Shown piece after piece: positions 33,418-41,944 of a stretch of 64,000 nucleotides of DNA. Every line of letters begins with the position of its first letter. The first letter of the stretch is position 1. Under the pieces are notes generated by a model. The model saw only the letters and a list, made by a program, of their open reading frames with translations, was not told where the DNA came from and searched no databases. The stretch covers positions 4,382,001 to 4,446,000 of the forward strand of contig NZ_VFNX01000001.1 of NCBI RefSeq assembly GCF_006715785.1, read 5' to 3'. The position numbers and the translations under genes were made by a program. Source of the DNA: Streptomyces puniciscabiei. GTDB taxonomy: Bacteria > Actinomycetota > Actinomycetes > Streptomycetales > Streptomycetaceae.

Positions 33418-34208
33418 GCCGGTGTACCTCCTGCTGCCGGGGCCAGTTGGTGCTCGTGGTGGTGGTGCAGGTCGTGGGCTGCGGCGATCAGGGAGCGTTC
33501 GCGTACCAGGTCGGCGTGGACCGCGGTGTCGCCCGGTGGCAGAAGGTCCAGGGCCTTGTCGATCGTGGCGAGCCCGTCGTCGTATCGGCCGAGGCGGCGC
33601 AGTGCGCCGGCCCTGCGGAAGAGCACGATCGGGCCCTGCCCGGCCTCGAAGGGCGGCCGACTGCTCAGGGCGAGGAGCCGTTCGGCTCCATGGTCAAGGT
33701 GCTGGCCGAGCCACAGGCCGTGGAGGAGGACGTGCACGGTCTTGGCGTGGTCCCCGGCCTCGGCCAGGACCTCGTCCATCACCACCAGGCCGTCGGGGCG
33801 GGACTGGCCCAGCAGCGCGAAGGCGTACAGGGCCCGGCTGTAGCAGTCCAGCGTCTCCCGGGCAGTCTGCGGGAGCTGTTCGACGAAGGCTTGGAGGGTG
33901 GGGCAGCGGAAGTCGTAGCGCAGGGCGCTCAGATATAGGTGCCACACGGTGCGGTCGGGCACCGGATCCGCCCCGGTCGCAATGACCTGGACCGGGTTCA
34001 GCAGGCTCAAGACGCTGTGTCCGCTGGTGCGAGCCGTCCAGGCGGCATCCGCGCAGACCTCGGCCGACTCCCGCCAGTCCGCGTCGAGTTCGCGCAAGTC
34101 CGCTGCCAGGCGGGACGGCCAGAACGGGTCCGCTGGGTTCGCGGTGGCCCGGGCTCGGGCGCGTAGGAGGGCGAGGGCACGGCCGGGACGGCGCCGGGGC
34201 AGGCTCAC
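33414..34208 (-). CDS. TPR-like conserved protein (264 aa)
   Basis: GTG at 34206-34208 overlaps the upstream stop. The protein is helical, with likely TPR-type repeats toward the C-terminus (LFRRAGALRRLGRYDDGLAT, IDKALDLLPPGDTAV) and an ending with a histidine cluster (HDLHHHHEHQL). The N-terminal part (VSLPRRRPGRALALLRARAR, WPSRLAADLRELDADW) matches a hypothetical family commonly located next to relaxase-like genes in streptomycete elements. It is coupled to the relaxase-like gene downstream and may act with it. Confidence 0.6.
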   Translation of the reverse strand: MSLPRRRPGRALALLRARARATANPADPFWPSRLAADLRELDADWRESAEVCADAAWTARTSGHSVLSLLNPVQVIATGADPVPDRTVWHLYLSALRYDFRCPTLQAFVEQLPQTARETLDCYSRALYAFALLGQSRPDGLVVMDEVLAEAGDHAKTVHVLLHGLWLGQHLDHGAERLLALSSRPPFEAGQGPIVLFRRAGALRRLGRYDDGLATIDKALDLLPPGDTAVHADLVRERSLIAAAHDLHHHHEHQLAPAAGGTPA

Positions 34209-34642
34209 CTGCCGCCTCGCGCGTCGGCGATGTGCACGAGCTGGTTCAGGGCCGTGGTGGTGTACCAGCCGCAGTCGATCAGCGCGTCGTTCCCGCCGTA
34301 CTTCGGCAGGAGATAGTCCTCCATGGCGCGCAGGTAGATCAGGCAGTCCGGGCAGGGGCGCTTGAGGTGCACGAGGTAGCGGGGGTGAGCGGTGGTGAAC
34401 GTCTGCGCCCCGCCGGTGGGGTCGCGCAGCCGCCATCCGTCTTCGTCGGTCGGGGTGTGCCAGGACGGGGCGACCACGCGTACCGCATCACCCCACAGTT
34501 CCCCGCCGGCCACGCCCTTGATGACGACGACCTGGTCGCCTGCCTGGAAGTGGGCGTGAGTGATGTCCCGGTCGGGGGTGAGCGGGTCGGGTATCGGTGA
34601 GAACGCCGGGATGGCAGGAGGAGTCCAAGAGGGCGGGATCAT
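34205..34642 (-). CDS. Conserved small element protein with CxxC (145 aa)
   Basis: ATG at 34640-34642, first gene of the unit that leads into the TPR-like and relaxase-like genes. It has a KOW/SH3-like stretch (FQAGDQVVVIKGVAGGELWG, DAVRVVAPSWHTPTDEDGW), a CPDC motif that could bind metal, and a short helix (LRAMEDYLLPKYGGNDALID). Regulatory block B lies 38-100 bases upstream, so it is a likely promoter-proximal gene. Function is unknown. Confidence 0.6.
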   Translation of the reverse strand: MIPPSWTPPAIPAFSPIPDPLTPDRDITHAHFQAGDQVVVIKGVAGGELWGDAVRVVAPSWHTPTDEDGWRLRDPTGGAQTFTTAHPRYLVHLKRPCPDCLIYLRAMEDYLLPKYGGNDALIDCGWYTTTALNQLVHIADARGGR

Positions 34643-34679
34643 GCGGTCCTCTCCACGCGGATCGGGTGGCGGTGGGAGC

Positions 34680-34742
34680 AACAATCGTCCGGAGAATCGA
34701 GCGGTTGGCCAACCGCCGATCGTCGGGTATGGTCCGTCGCCG
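34680..34742. promoter_or_regulatory. Conserved regulatory block, copy B
   Basis: TTGGCC (34705-34710) plus 17 bases plus TATGGT (34728-34733) on the plus strand, with GCCGATCGTCGGG between them. On the minus strand TTGGCC is followed 17 bases on by GACGAT, pointing at the gene 34205-34642. It sits in the 100-base gap between the end of the 34743-35240 gene and the start of the 34205-34642 gene. Confidence 0.65.
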
Positions 34743-35240
34743 TCAGCGGAACGGGTTCTCCGTCCCTCGGTCCTGCTCGGTGGCGGCGTCGAGAAGTTCC
34801 AGCAGGTCAGCGCCCTGCGCATCCCTCTGGTCGATCCACCATCCGGCCCTGGTGACCGAGCGGGCCTTCTCCTCCAGCTCCGCCCAGTCCGCCTCGTCCC
34901 ACGTGCCCTCGATGACCAGGGCGGTGTGCGCGGCGGTCATCAGCTGGTGACGGGACCGCTCTCCCCAGTCCAGGGCCCGCTCCGGGCCCTCCAGCGGCGG
35001 CATGTCGAAGCGCTCGGCCCATTCCTTCGCGGCCTGCTGCTCCTCGGCGCGCTTGGCGGCCAGCCACTGCTCCTTGGAGGCGGTGTCGCCGTCGCGTGCC
35101 GCCTTCCAGCACGTCGTGCAGTCCTTGCCTTCGAGCCAGCGAGCGAATCCGGCGCGCCGGTCTGCGGGGCGGTCGGACAGGTCATGGACGACCTCGTGGC
35201 CGCAAGCGTGTGTGACATTCCACTGCGTACGGACGGCCAT
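34743..35240 (-). CDS. Small zinc-finger-like protein (165 aa)
   Basis: ATG at 35238-35240 with AAGGAG upstream. The N-terminus HACGHEVVHDL and DCTTCW give a CxH...CxxC zinc-binding arrangement. A charged coiled-coil follows (EQWLAAKRAEEQQAAKEWAE) and a Trp-rich region (TWDEADWAELEEKAR). Such proteins are frequent in Streptomyces elements; DNA or RNA binding is plausible. It ends at regulatory block B. Confidence 0.6.
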   Translation of the reverse strand: MAVRTQWNVTHACGHEVVHDLSDRPADRRAGFARWLEGKDCTTCWKAARDGDTASKEQWLAAKRAEEQQAAKEWAERFDMPPLEGPERALDWGERSRHQLMTAAHTALVIEGTWDEADWAELEEKARSVTRAGWWIDQRDAQGADLLELLDAATEQDRGTENPFR

Positions 35241-35540
35241 AGATGATTTCTCCTTGAAGTCGGTTGGTAGTGGGCGCGGTGACAGGCGCGGCCAGGGGTG
35301 CGGCACGGCCCTGCGGGGACAGGACAGGCGCACGCCGGTGGTTCGGGGTGTTCACCGGCGTCGGCACGGTGAATGCCGGTGTCATCGGCCTGGCGAGTGC
35401 CGGTAATGGCCAGGGGCGCCGCGGACGAGATGGCAAGAGGGGCGGATCTGCCCGGCACCGCGCTGGAGATGCGGCGCGGTGCCGGGGCCGTCGAGGCGGT
35501 CAGGTCCGACTGCCGCCGCCCGGACGGGAAGAGGGGTGCG
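35241..35540. other. Intergenic region with hairpin and possible leader ORF
   Basis: A minus-strand frame from an ATG near 35383-35385 (MTPAFTVPTPVNTPNHR) runs 67 codons into the downstream gene in another frame, without a ribosome site. It may be a leader or chance. A long hairpin lies at 35450-35488. Confidence 0.35.
35450..35488 (-). terminator. Long GC hairpin terminator
   Basis: GCCCGGCACCGCGC (35450-35463) pairs with GCGCGGTGCCGGGGC (35474-35488) apart from one extra G, with a 10-base loop. It lies about 50 bases past the stop of the 35541 gene. Confidence 0.7.
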
Positions 35541-36707
35541 CTACGTGTGGTGTGCGGGGGCCGTGGTGCGGGGAGGCGGCGGCGGGAGTGTGGTGTCCAG
35601 GGCGGGGCGCGGGCGGATCCGCGGCGGCGTCGGGGTGCGGTGCGGTGGCAGGACGGCGACGGTGGCGCCGAGGTCCTCGGCTGCGTCCTTGACCTCGCGG
35701 GTGAGGAAGTCCAGTTGCCGGCCGAGGGCATCGAGGCGGGCGGCGATCTGCCGACCCTGCACGGTCTCCAACGCGGCGGCGAAATGACCGGCGGTGTGGA
35801 GGAGTTCCTGGAGGCGGACCATCGGGCCTGCGTCGTAGCCGTGCTGGGTGGCGGTGAGCAGTGTCTCGGAGACGTCGCCGGCGGAGCGGGCTTCGGTGAT
35901 GTCCTGGAGCAGCTCGTGCAGGGGCACTTCGGGTGCGGGTTCCGGGCGGTTGAACCGCGAGGTGTCCGGCCGCAGGACTCCGGGTGGGACGCGGCGGGGC
36001 AGCGCCCGTTCGGCGGCGTACTCGTCGCTGTAGTGCCCGATGACTTGCCAGCCGGGCGCATCGGGGTCGCCGGTGAGGGCGATGACGGTCGAGGTGTCGT
36101 CCTCGACCAGGTAGGCGAGTGTGATACGTCGGCCGTCGGCGGCGTACCACGACTCGATCAGGTCCAACTCGCCCCGCCGCTGCGCGGCCTGGGCCTGGTG
36201 TGTCCACCTCTGTGCTTCTTCGGCGGTCAGGCCGGATCCGGTTTCGGGCCGGTGGTGCTGGTCGGCGAGGTCGGCGGCGAGTGAGCCGTGGTCCGCCCAG
36301 ACGGCGAGGTGGGGCCACAGGGCCTGGTGCTGCTCGCGCTCGGCGGCGGAGCCGGGGGCGGCGGGGCGGCCGAGGATGCGGGTGATCTCGGCGTGGGAGG
36401 CGGCGAGGGAGTCGAGCAGGGCTCGCCATGCGGTGGTGTGCCGGGCGGGCGGCAGTTCGTCGAGGGTGCTGTGGGCTGCCTCCAGCAGTCCGGCGGCGTG
36501 CGGGGCGAGGTGCGTGGTGTATGCCTCGGCGGCTGCGGCGTTGCGGCGGGCGCGGGCGGCTGCCGCGGCGTGGTAGTGGACGGTGCGTCCGTAGCGGTCC
36601 TGGGTGGTGTCCAGCGCGGTCTGGGTCTCGCGGTCGATGACGGCCATCCGCAGCCGGAAGCCACGCGCACACTCCGCGAGTTCGCGGGCCGTGAGGGTGT
36701 GGTTGAT
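35541..36707 (-). CDS. Helical conserved protein (~388 aa), probable ATC start
   Basis: The protein is largely helical and Ala/Arg-rich (HYHAAAAARARRNAAAAEAY, THLAPHAAGLLEAAHSTLDE, MVRLQELLHTAGHFAAALE), with a beta-like middle (RRITLAYLVEDDTSTVIAL, WQVIGHYSDEYAAERALP). An ATG at 36645-36647 has no ribosome site. Twenty codons further upstream, in continuous coding sequence, an ATC at 36705-36707 follows AGGAG by five bases, and is taken as the start. Using the ATG instead gives 368 residues. Function is unknown. Confidence 0.55.
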   Translation of the reverse strand: MNHTLTARELAECARGFRLRMAVIDRETQTALDTTQDRYGRTVHYHAAAAARARRNAAAAEAYTTHLAPHAAGLLEAAHSTLDELPPARHTTAWRALLDSLAASHAEITRILGRPAAPGSAAEREQHQALWPHLAVWADHGSLAADLADQHHRPETGSGLTAEEAQRWTHQAQAAQRRGELDLIESWYAADGRRITLAYLVEDDTSTVIALTGDPDAPGWQVIGHYSDEYAAERALPRRVPPGVLRPDTSRFNRPEPAPEVPLHELLQDITEARSAGDVSETLLTATQHGYDAGPMVRLQELLHTAGHFAAALETVQGRQIAARLDALGRQLDFLTREVKDAAEDLGATVAVLPPHRTPTPPRIRPRPALDTTLPPPPPRTTAPAHHT

Positions 36708-36731
36708 CGCTTCTCCTGATGGTCGGGAAGG

Positions 36732-37070
36732 TCAGCGTTGGGCACGGCGCCCGGGCGGGGCCTGCGCGGTCATGACCGGCGGGCGTGCCGGTGCCGGCGG
36801 TGCGGCCTGCTCAGGGGTGTCGGCGCGCAGGTCGGGGTCGAGGTCCACCGCATAGCGGGCCGCGGTGAGCATCTGTGCCGCCCACGTCGCGTGCTCGTTC
36901 TCCCAGTCGCGCCCCATGTCGAACGGGAGCCGGATCCAGTAGCCGCGCAGCGCCGGCTGGAACAGGAAGTGTGCTCGGCGCAGGATGTCTGCGGCCAGAG
37001 GGTCCAACGGGCCTTCCACCTCGACCTCGCTGCCCTGCCCGCGGAGGATGCGGATCGGCTCGGCGGTCAT
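36732..37070 (-). CDS. Small protein (112 aa)
   Basis: ATG at 37068-37070, overlapping the upstream stop (ATGA). It contains ADILRRAHFLFQPALRGYWI and WENEHATWAAQMLTAARYAV, a motif seen in several element proteins in which a short beta-hairpin precedes a helix. It has a Pro/Ala-rich tail. Function is unknown. Confidence 0.6.
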   Translation of the reverse strand: MTAEPIRILRGQGSEVEVEGPLDPLAADILRRAHFLFQPALRGYWIRLPFDMGRDWENEHATWAAQMLTAARYAVDLDPDLRADTPEQAAPPAPARPPVMTAQAPPGRRAQR

Positions 37071-37534
37071 CGGGAGCGTCCGGTGGCGGAAGCGGTCAGG
37101 TGGACGGTGGGAGCGTAGGCGGGCTTGGGCGGGATCGGCCGGGACGAGGGCGGGGAGGTGGTCAGTGCCGGGCCGCGTTGCGGGGAGCGTCCGGCGGCGG
37201 CCCGCGCGATGCGGTTACGCCGCTCGGTGTGCTCGGGGACGGCCATGGGGTTGTGGCGCGGGCCGGGGGTGATGACGGGGTCGAGCAGGTAGTCGGCGTG
37301 CACGGCATACCCGTGGCGGCGCAGGTCGTGGACGGCCTGGCGGGTGCGTCGCATGCCGTCACGCTCGGGCTCGGTGAGCCGGTACATGCCGGGCCGTTCC
37401 GGGACCGGCTCGAACTGCTCGCGGGTGAGGAACCAGTGGGCCAAGTTGGCGGGCATCGCCGGGGTGGCGGTGGCGACGAAGCCGTGGTGCGGATGGGTAC
37501 CGAAGGCGAAGTAGGCGTCAGGGGGCAGAGGCAA
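37067..37534 (-). CDS. Hypothetical protein (155 aa)
   Basis: TTG at 37532-37534; AAGGG upstream. The N-terminal half (DAYFAFGTHPHHGFVATATP, LAHWFLTREQFEPVPERPGM, YRLTEPERDGMRRTRQAVHD) looks like a small folded domain of the kind seen in neighbouring proteins. The C-terminus is Pro-rich. It is coupled to the following gene. Function is unknown. Confidence 0.6.
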   Translation of the reverse strand: MPLPPDAYFAFGTHPHHGFVATATPAMPANLAHWFLTREQFEPVPERPGMYRLTEPERDGMRRTRQAVHDLRRHGYAVHADYLLDPVITPGPRHNPMAVPEHTERRNRIARAAAGRSPQRGPALTTSPPSSRPIPPKPAYAPTVHLTASATGRSR

Positions 37535-37562
37535 TGGGTGAGCCCTTTCGGTAGAGCGGCGG

Positions 37563-38675
37563 TCACCGGTGGGGTGCGGGCCAGCCCGGCGGGAGGGCGC
37601 GGGCCGGCGCCGAGACGGCCAGGGCGGAGCGTGCGTGCGGGGTCGCTGCCCGGGCCTGGCGGAGGAACGGCTCGCTGTGGGTGAGCCAGGTGGTGATGGC
37701 CGGCCACGTCCGGAGGTTGCGTTCCGGGCGGGCGAGCGGGCTGCCGAAGGCCAGCTCCTCGCGCACGGCCTCGGCCTTACCGAGGGCGTCGGCCAGCTGC
37801 GTCAGGGCCTCGGTGTCCTCGGGCCACGGGGTGGCGGTGGGGCGGCAGCGGTCCAGCAGCGCGGGAGCGTGGTCCACGACGGTCAGGAAGTCCCGCCAGG
37901 CGCTGTCCAGGAACTGTGCGGTCGTGGCGCCCAGCGCGTCGATATCCAGCGGTGTGGCGTCGCTGTAGCGGCCGGAGGCGACCATCGCGGCCCAGTTGTC
38001 GTGCTCGGTGCGGATGCGGTCGAGGGCGCCGACGACGGTGGTGATCCGGCGGGCGTGGACGGCGCGGTCGTAGGCGGGCAGGTACCGGTCGGTGATCTCC
38101 CTCGCGGCGCGGCCGGGGAAGGGCGGCAGGACGATGCTGCGCGGGGCGTGCGGATCGCCGTACCCTTCCCCGAACGGCTCCGGGGCGAAAGCGCCGACAA
38201 GGTAGTGGAGTTGGTGGCCGGGGCGCTCGATGAGTAGCAGGGTGGTGCCCGATGCCGCATCGGTGAGGGTGGCGGCGTAGGGGATCCGGTCGGTCTGCAC
38301 GGCGCGGCCGAGTTCGCCGCTGTCCCACAGATACGGCACGAGATCCTCCTGCCACACGGGGTGGCAGTACAGCTCGACCTGGGTGTCCCACTGGCCGGAC
38401 AGGACGCGGGCGATGTCCCGGGCGGCGTCTCCGATGAAGCGCCGGCTGCTGGCCGTCACCGTGACGCCGTGCGCCTCGGCCGAGCGGACCAGGCCGGCCA
38501 CGGTGGCGCGGGAGGCGTCCGGATCCCCAGCCTGCAGGCGGTACACACCGGCGTCGCCTCGCTGGAATCCTGATGCCTCCAGTGCGATGCCCGCGGCCTC
38601 GTACTTCGTACCGGACGGCATGGCGAGGATGCCGGCATCCCGGCTGTAGGCGAGGATGATCTGCGCATCAGCCAC
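37563..38675 (-). CDS. Conserved element protein (370 aa)
   Basis: GTG at 38673-38675, overlapping the glycosyltransferase gene by eight bases. N-terminal residues (VADAQIILAYSRDAGILAMP, YEAAGIALEASGFQRGDAGV, YRLQAGD) resemble the small alpha/beta unit shared by several proteins of this array. The middle (LPPFPGRAAREITDRYLPAY) and C-terminal helical part (ALTQLADALGKAEAVREELA) are unrecognised. It is likely a scaffold or regulatory component of the element. Confidence 0.6.
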   Translation of the reverse strand: MADAQIILAYSRDAGILAMPSGTKYEAAGIALEASGFQRGDAGVYRLQAGDPDASRATVAGLVRSAEAHGVTVTASSRRFIGDAARDIARVLSGQWDTQVELYCHPVWQEDLVPYLWDSGELGRAVQTDRIPYAATLTDAASGTTLLLIERPGHQLHYLVGAFAPEPFGEGYGDPHAPRSIVLPPFPGRAAREITDRYLPAYDRAVHARRITTVVGALDRIRTEHDNWAAMVASGRYSDATPLDIDALGATTAQFLDSAWRDFLTVVDHAPALLDRCRPTATPWPEDTEALTQLADALGKAEAVREELAFGSPLARPERNLRTWPAITTWLTHSEPFLRQARAATPHARSALAVSAPARALPPGWPAPHR

Positions 38676-39429
38676 GGCCGTGCACCTGGCGGTTGAGGGC
38701 GGCCCGCAGGGCGCGGCCGTAATGCCAGGCATGCTCGCGGGCGGCCGGCTCGAGCTGGCCATATCCGGGCTGGGACGTCATCTGGCCTGCGTATTTTCGA
38801 TATCTGTACACCGCCTGGGGCAGCAGGATCCCGGGAGCGAGGCTGGTGACGCCAACGGCCGCGCAGTAGTCCTCCCCCTGGACGAGGCCGCCCATCGGGG
38901 CGGCCCGCACCAGCTCGGTGCGCGCGAGGATCGTGGTCGGCCCGATCGGGATGGTGTGCGCCGGCGAGCGCCAGTACGTCCACACATCCCCTGCTTCGTG
39001 CCGACCGGGCGGCGTCGGGCAGCGCCACAGCGTGGTCGACCCGTCTGAGTGGAGGTCCTCGCTCCAACCGGCGCACCAGCCAACCCCGGTCGACTCCAGC
39101 GCAGTCAGCCGCGCGGCCATGGCGTCGGTGGTGAACTCGTCATCATCGTCAGCCCAGTTGACGTACTCGGTGCGCACCTCGTTCAGGCCAAGATTGCGGG
39201 CACAGGCGGCTCCCACCGCGCGGGGCAGCACGAGGGTGCGGACGCGGGGGTCTGCCGCGAGCGGCTGAGGCAGTCGGGCGGGGTCGGCGCCGTCGATCGT
39301 GACAACAGCCTCCCAGGGGACGCCCTGGCGTTGCAGGCTGGCGTGCATCGCGGCCAGGTACTGCAGGCGGTCGGACCGGAGCTGGGTGGCGATGACGACC
39401 GTGATCTTAGGGCGGGTGTGCTGAGACAG
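38668..39429 (-). CDS. GT2-type glycosyltransferase, probable CTG start
   Basis: A family 2 (GT-A fold) glycosyltransferase of about 253 residues: ITVVIATQLRSDRLQYLAAM at the N-terminus, the nucleotide-sugar region VVTIDGADPARLPQ, AACARNLGLNEVRT, and metal-binding NWADDDDEF. The acceptor-side region has VQGEDYCAAVGVT. It would move a sugar from a nucleotide donor to an unknown acceptor. Its presence in a conjugative operon is odd. The best start is CTG 39427-39429, with GGAGA a few bases upstream; an ATG/GTG/TTG start would lie much further upstream inside another gene. Confidence 0.75.
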   Translation of the reverse strand: MSQHTRPKITVVIATQLRSDRLQYLAAMHASLQRQGVPWEAVVTIDGADPARLPQPLAADPRVRTLVLPRAVGAACARNLGLNEVRTEYVNWADDDDEFTTDAMAARLTALESTGVGWCAGWSEDLHSDGSTTLWRCPTPPGRHEAGDVWTYWRSPAHTIPIGPTTILARTELVRAAPMGGLVQGEDYCAAVGVTSLAPGILLPQAVYRYRKYAGQMTSQPGYGQLEPAAREHAWHYGRALRAALNRQVHGRG

Positions 39430-39470
39430 GGAGTTCTCCAGGGCGGGGGCGAGGACCGGGCGGAGCGGGG

Positions 39471-40055
39471 CTAGCGGCGGGCGCTGGACCGGGTCGTGGA
39501 GGCGGGCGCGGCTGCCGGCTTGGCGGGCGCGGCGTTGGGTTGAGTGGCGCGGAGCGGGACGGTGGCGGGGATGGGCCGGCCGGGCTTCCACCGCGCGTAG
39601 CTGTCGCTGAAGCGGGCGCGGGGATCGGTGGTCCAGTCCACGACGGGGCCGCGGTCTTCCTCGGGCAGGGGGATGACTTCTATGCCGTGCGGGTGCAGGA
39701 CATAGCCCCAGTCCAAGCCGCCCGTCGTGGCCTGCGTGACGAGTTCACGCTCGGCCGGCGTGCCGTCCGCGTTGATGACGTTGGTGAACTTGCGGCTGGG
39801 GTACTGCATGCCGCCGGTCAGGGCCTGGCGCAGGGCGTCGGGAGCGCCGTCGAGCAGGTCCGTGCCGAGTTCGGACCAGCCGTAGTCCACGTCGTCGATG
39901 AGGTGGCGGGCCATGGCCTCGACGTCTCCGGCGAAGCGGTGCTGGTAGGCGGCCAGCAGCAGGGGGAGCCGGTTGCTGGGATAGCCGTCGTAGTGGACGT
40001 ACATGCCGGCGTAGCCGGTTTTGGTAGGACGGGCGATGAAGGATCGGGTCGACAG
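39471..40055 (-). CDS. Conserved protein with probable CTG start (194 aa)
   Basis: The frame beginning at CTG 40053-40055 gives LSTRSFIARPTKTGYAGMYV, which matches the start I recall for this streptomycete family (STRSFIARP...GIYVH.DGYP). GGAG lies seven bases upstream. The ATG at 40002-40004 would drop this conserved N-terminus. Later segments are HRFAGDVEAMARHLIDDVDY and LDWGYVLHPHGIEVIPLPEE. Its function is unknown. It sits just upstream of the glycosyltransferase. Confidence 0.7.
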   Translation of the reverse strand: MSTRSFIARPTKTGYAGMYVHYDGYPSNRLPLLLAAYQHRFAGDVEAMARHLIDDVDYGWSELGTDLLDGAPDALRQALTGGMQYPSRKFTNVINADGTPAERELVTQATTGGLDWGYVLHPHGIEVIPLPEEDRGPVVDWTTDPRARFSDSYARWKPGRPIPATVPLRATQPNAAPAKPAAAPASTTRSSARR

Positions 40056-40081
40056 AAGAGGTCTCCGGAAGTGTTGGCGGG

Positions 40082-40621
40082 CTACCGGCTGTGCGTCGGG
40101 CCGGCGGGAGGGGTGCCGGGCGAGGCCGGGGGAAGGCCGGGCCCAGTCGGCCTGTGGGGCGGGGTCGGCGGGGTCGGTGCCGGGTCGTATGCGGCGCGCA
40201 GGGCCGCCAGGTCCGCCTGGTCGGCGATGGCCAGCACGGACAGGCTGCGGCTGGCCGCTGCCATGAGCATCTTGGGCGGGGACCCCGGTTCCGCACCGCG
40301 GTTCTGGCCGCGCCAGCGGGCGGCGGCCACCAGGTAGTCGCTCACCGCCTGGAGCACCGGTTCGGCCGCGTCCAGCAGGTGTCGGGTGATCGCACTGGCC
40401 TGCGCTGGTGTCTCGGCGGCGGCGAGAGCATCGAGGTAGGGGCGAAGGTCGGGGCTCGGCAGGTCCTGCTTGGGCAGCGGGTGCTGGGCCAGGAACGGCT
40501 CGGCGTCCCGCTTCGCCCAGCGCAGCAGGTCGTCTCGGGTGGCGATGCCGTAGCGGGCGGCGGTGATCTGGTCGGCATCGCGGCCGACGTTGTCGTACAG
40601 CTCGAAGTCGGGGTGCTGCAT
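40082..40621 (-). CDS. Hypothetical helical protein (179 aa)
   Basis: ATG at 40619-40621 with AAGGAG upstream. Helical, with the pattern RYGIATRDDLLRWAKRDAEP, LDALAAAETPAQASAITRHL and MLMAAASRSLSVLAIADQAD, and a long Pro-rich tail. No known motif. It starts a sub-operon after a hairpin terminator. Confidence 0.6.
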   Translation of the reverse strand: MQHPDFELYDNVGRDADQITAARYGIATRDDLLRWAKRDAEPFLAQHPLPKQDLPSPDLRPYLDALAAAETPAQASAITRHLLDAAEPVLQAVSDYLVAAARWRGQNRGAEPGSPPKMLMAAASRSLSVLAIADQADLAALRAAYDPAPTPPTPPHRPTGPGLPPASPGTPPAGPTHSR

Positions 40622-40650
40622 CGGGGTGGGGCTCCTTGAAGCGGCGGGGC

Positions 40651-40701
40651 GCCCGGATACGGCTGCCGCGGTGCAGGTGCGGCGAACAGCCGTATCCGGG
40701 C
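40651..40701 (-). terminator. 15-bp inverted repeat between element genes
   Basis: GCCCGGATACGGCTG (40651-40665) pairs perfectly with 40687-40701, with a 21-base loop. It lies after the stop of the 40809 gene and before the start of the 40082 gene. It could act as a terminator or as an operator. Confidence 0.65.
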
Positions 40702-40808
40702 AGGCGCGCGGTAGTTGAAGACGCGGCGTTCCGGTTATGCCGAGCCAGGTGCGGCCGTTTTCCCCAGGTTGTGGAAGAGGGAAGGGGCGGGTGCGGCCGG
40801 CGGTCGGC

Positions 40809-41585
40809 TTACCGGTGTCGGCCGGGCGCGAAGGCGCTGGTCGGTGCGGGGACGGCCGGGCCAGGGGAGGTGGTGGTGGGTGCGGTGATGTGGCGGAGGT
40901 TCACGCCGATGCCGCGGTGGGCGAGCTGGTGTACCAGGGCCTGCACGCGCATAGCGCGGCCGTCCTCGCCGTATGCGGCGGGCAGCAGGAACGCGGCCTG
41001 GTGGGGGTGGTACTGGAAGCCGAGGGTGTACAGCGTCGTGCGGGCGTCCTCGGGGACGTGTGCGTACGGCGTGCCGAGGGCGCCGTCCTCATACCAGGTC
41101 AGGGTGACCACGCGTGCCACCGGCGGCGGTCCGGGCCGGTGCGCAGGCTCCGGCTGGCGGGCCGCGTTGTGACGTACGAAGGCCAGCGCGTACCGGTAGC
41201 GGGGTAGGACCCGGCGGATGACCGCGGCGGCAGCGCGGGCCGGATCACTGGTGACCTTGATTCCGTTCGGTTCGGCCACACCGTCGTAGTGGTGTGGCTT
41301 GACGCCGTCCTCGGGTGCGAGGGGGGCGACGAGGAACTGGTGGCGGTGCAGCGGTCGGTCGATGACGCACAACTGCTGGTCGTCCGGACCGGTCAGCGTG
41401 CAGTGGTGGCCGAGGACGAATTCGCTGACGGCCCACTGGACATGTCCGCAGTCCCAGACGCGGTCGCTGAGGGGGAACTGGTCCTTGTATTGGGTGTGTT
41501 GGTGGTACTGGCTGGTCCATTCGCCGGGCAGGCGCGAGGCGAGCGCGTCGGCGAAGGAAGCCAGGTCGGTGCGGTAGGCGTTCAT
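40809..41585 (-). CDS. Conserved element protein, paralogue of 31083-31835
   Basis: ATG at 41583-41585. The 258 residues follow the order seen in the 31083-31835 protein: SFADALASRLPGEWTSQYHQ, YKDQFPLSDRVWDCGHVQWA, LCVIDRPLHRHQFLVAPLAP, EPNGIKVTSDPARAAAAVIR, RYRYALAFVRHNAARQPEPA, then a second unit. The match indicates a duplicated gene family in the array. Function is unknown. Confidence 0.65.
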   Translation of the reverse strand: MNAYRTDLASFADALASRLPGEWTSQYHQHTQYKDQFPLSDRVWDCGHVQWAVSEFVLGHHCTLTGPDDQQLCVIDRPLHRHQFLVAPLAPEDGVKPHHYDGVAEPNGIKVTSDPARAAAAVIRRVLPRYRYALAFVRHNAARQPEPAHRPGPPPVARVVTLTWYEDGALGTPYAHVPEDARTTLYTLGFQYHPHQAAFLLPAAYGEDGRAMRVQALVHQLAHRGIGVNLRHITAPTTTSPGPAVPAPTSAFAPGRHR

Positions 41586-41629
41586 GTGCTCCAAGGGGGG
41601 CCGCCGGGGCGATGGCGTGAGTTGTGGGC

Positions 41630-41944
41630 TCAGAACGGGAGGCGAAGGGCGCGGGTGGTGCGTGGCGGGCCCGGCGGGAGGCCCGGGATGCAGCCATAGG
41701 CGGGCGTTGAGTGGCAAGGCGCGGTGGCCGGGTCGGGCTGGGCTGTCGACGGCTCCCCCTCATGCGACCGGCGGTCGCCGTCGGCGTACTCCCAGGTGAA
41801 CTCGTACTCGTCGTACGAGTCGATCACGCCCGTTTCCAGCCGGGCTTCGCGGTCCGCGACTTGGGCCAGCAGCTCGTCCTCCTCTTCCTGACACTGGAGC
41901 CATTCGGCCCATTCGGCGTCCGTCAGGTTCGGTGGGCGCTGCAT
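41630..41944 (-). CDS. Small acidic protein (104 aa)
   Basis: ATG at 41942-41944 with AAGGAGA upstream. The N-terminal half is acidic and helical (AEWAEWLQCQEEEDELLAQV, DSYDEYEFTWEYADGDR); the tail is Pro-rich. Function is unknown. Confidence 0.6.
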   Translation of the reverse strand: MQRPPNLTDAEWAEWLQCQEEEDELLAQVADREARLETGVIDSYDEYEFTWEYADGDRRSHEGEPSTAQPDPATAPCHSTPAYGCIPGLPPGPPRTTRALRLPF

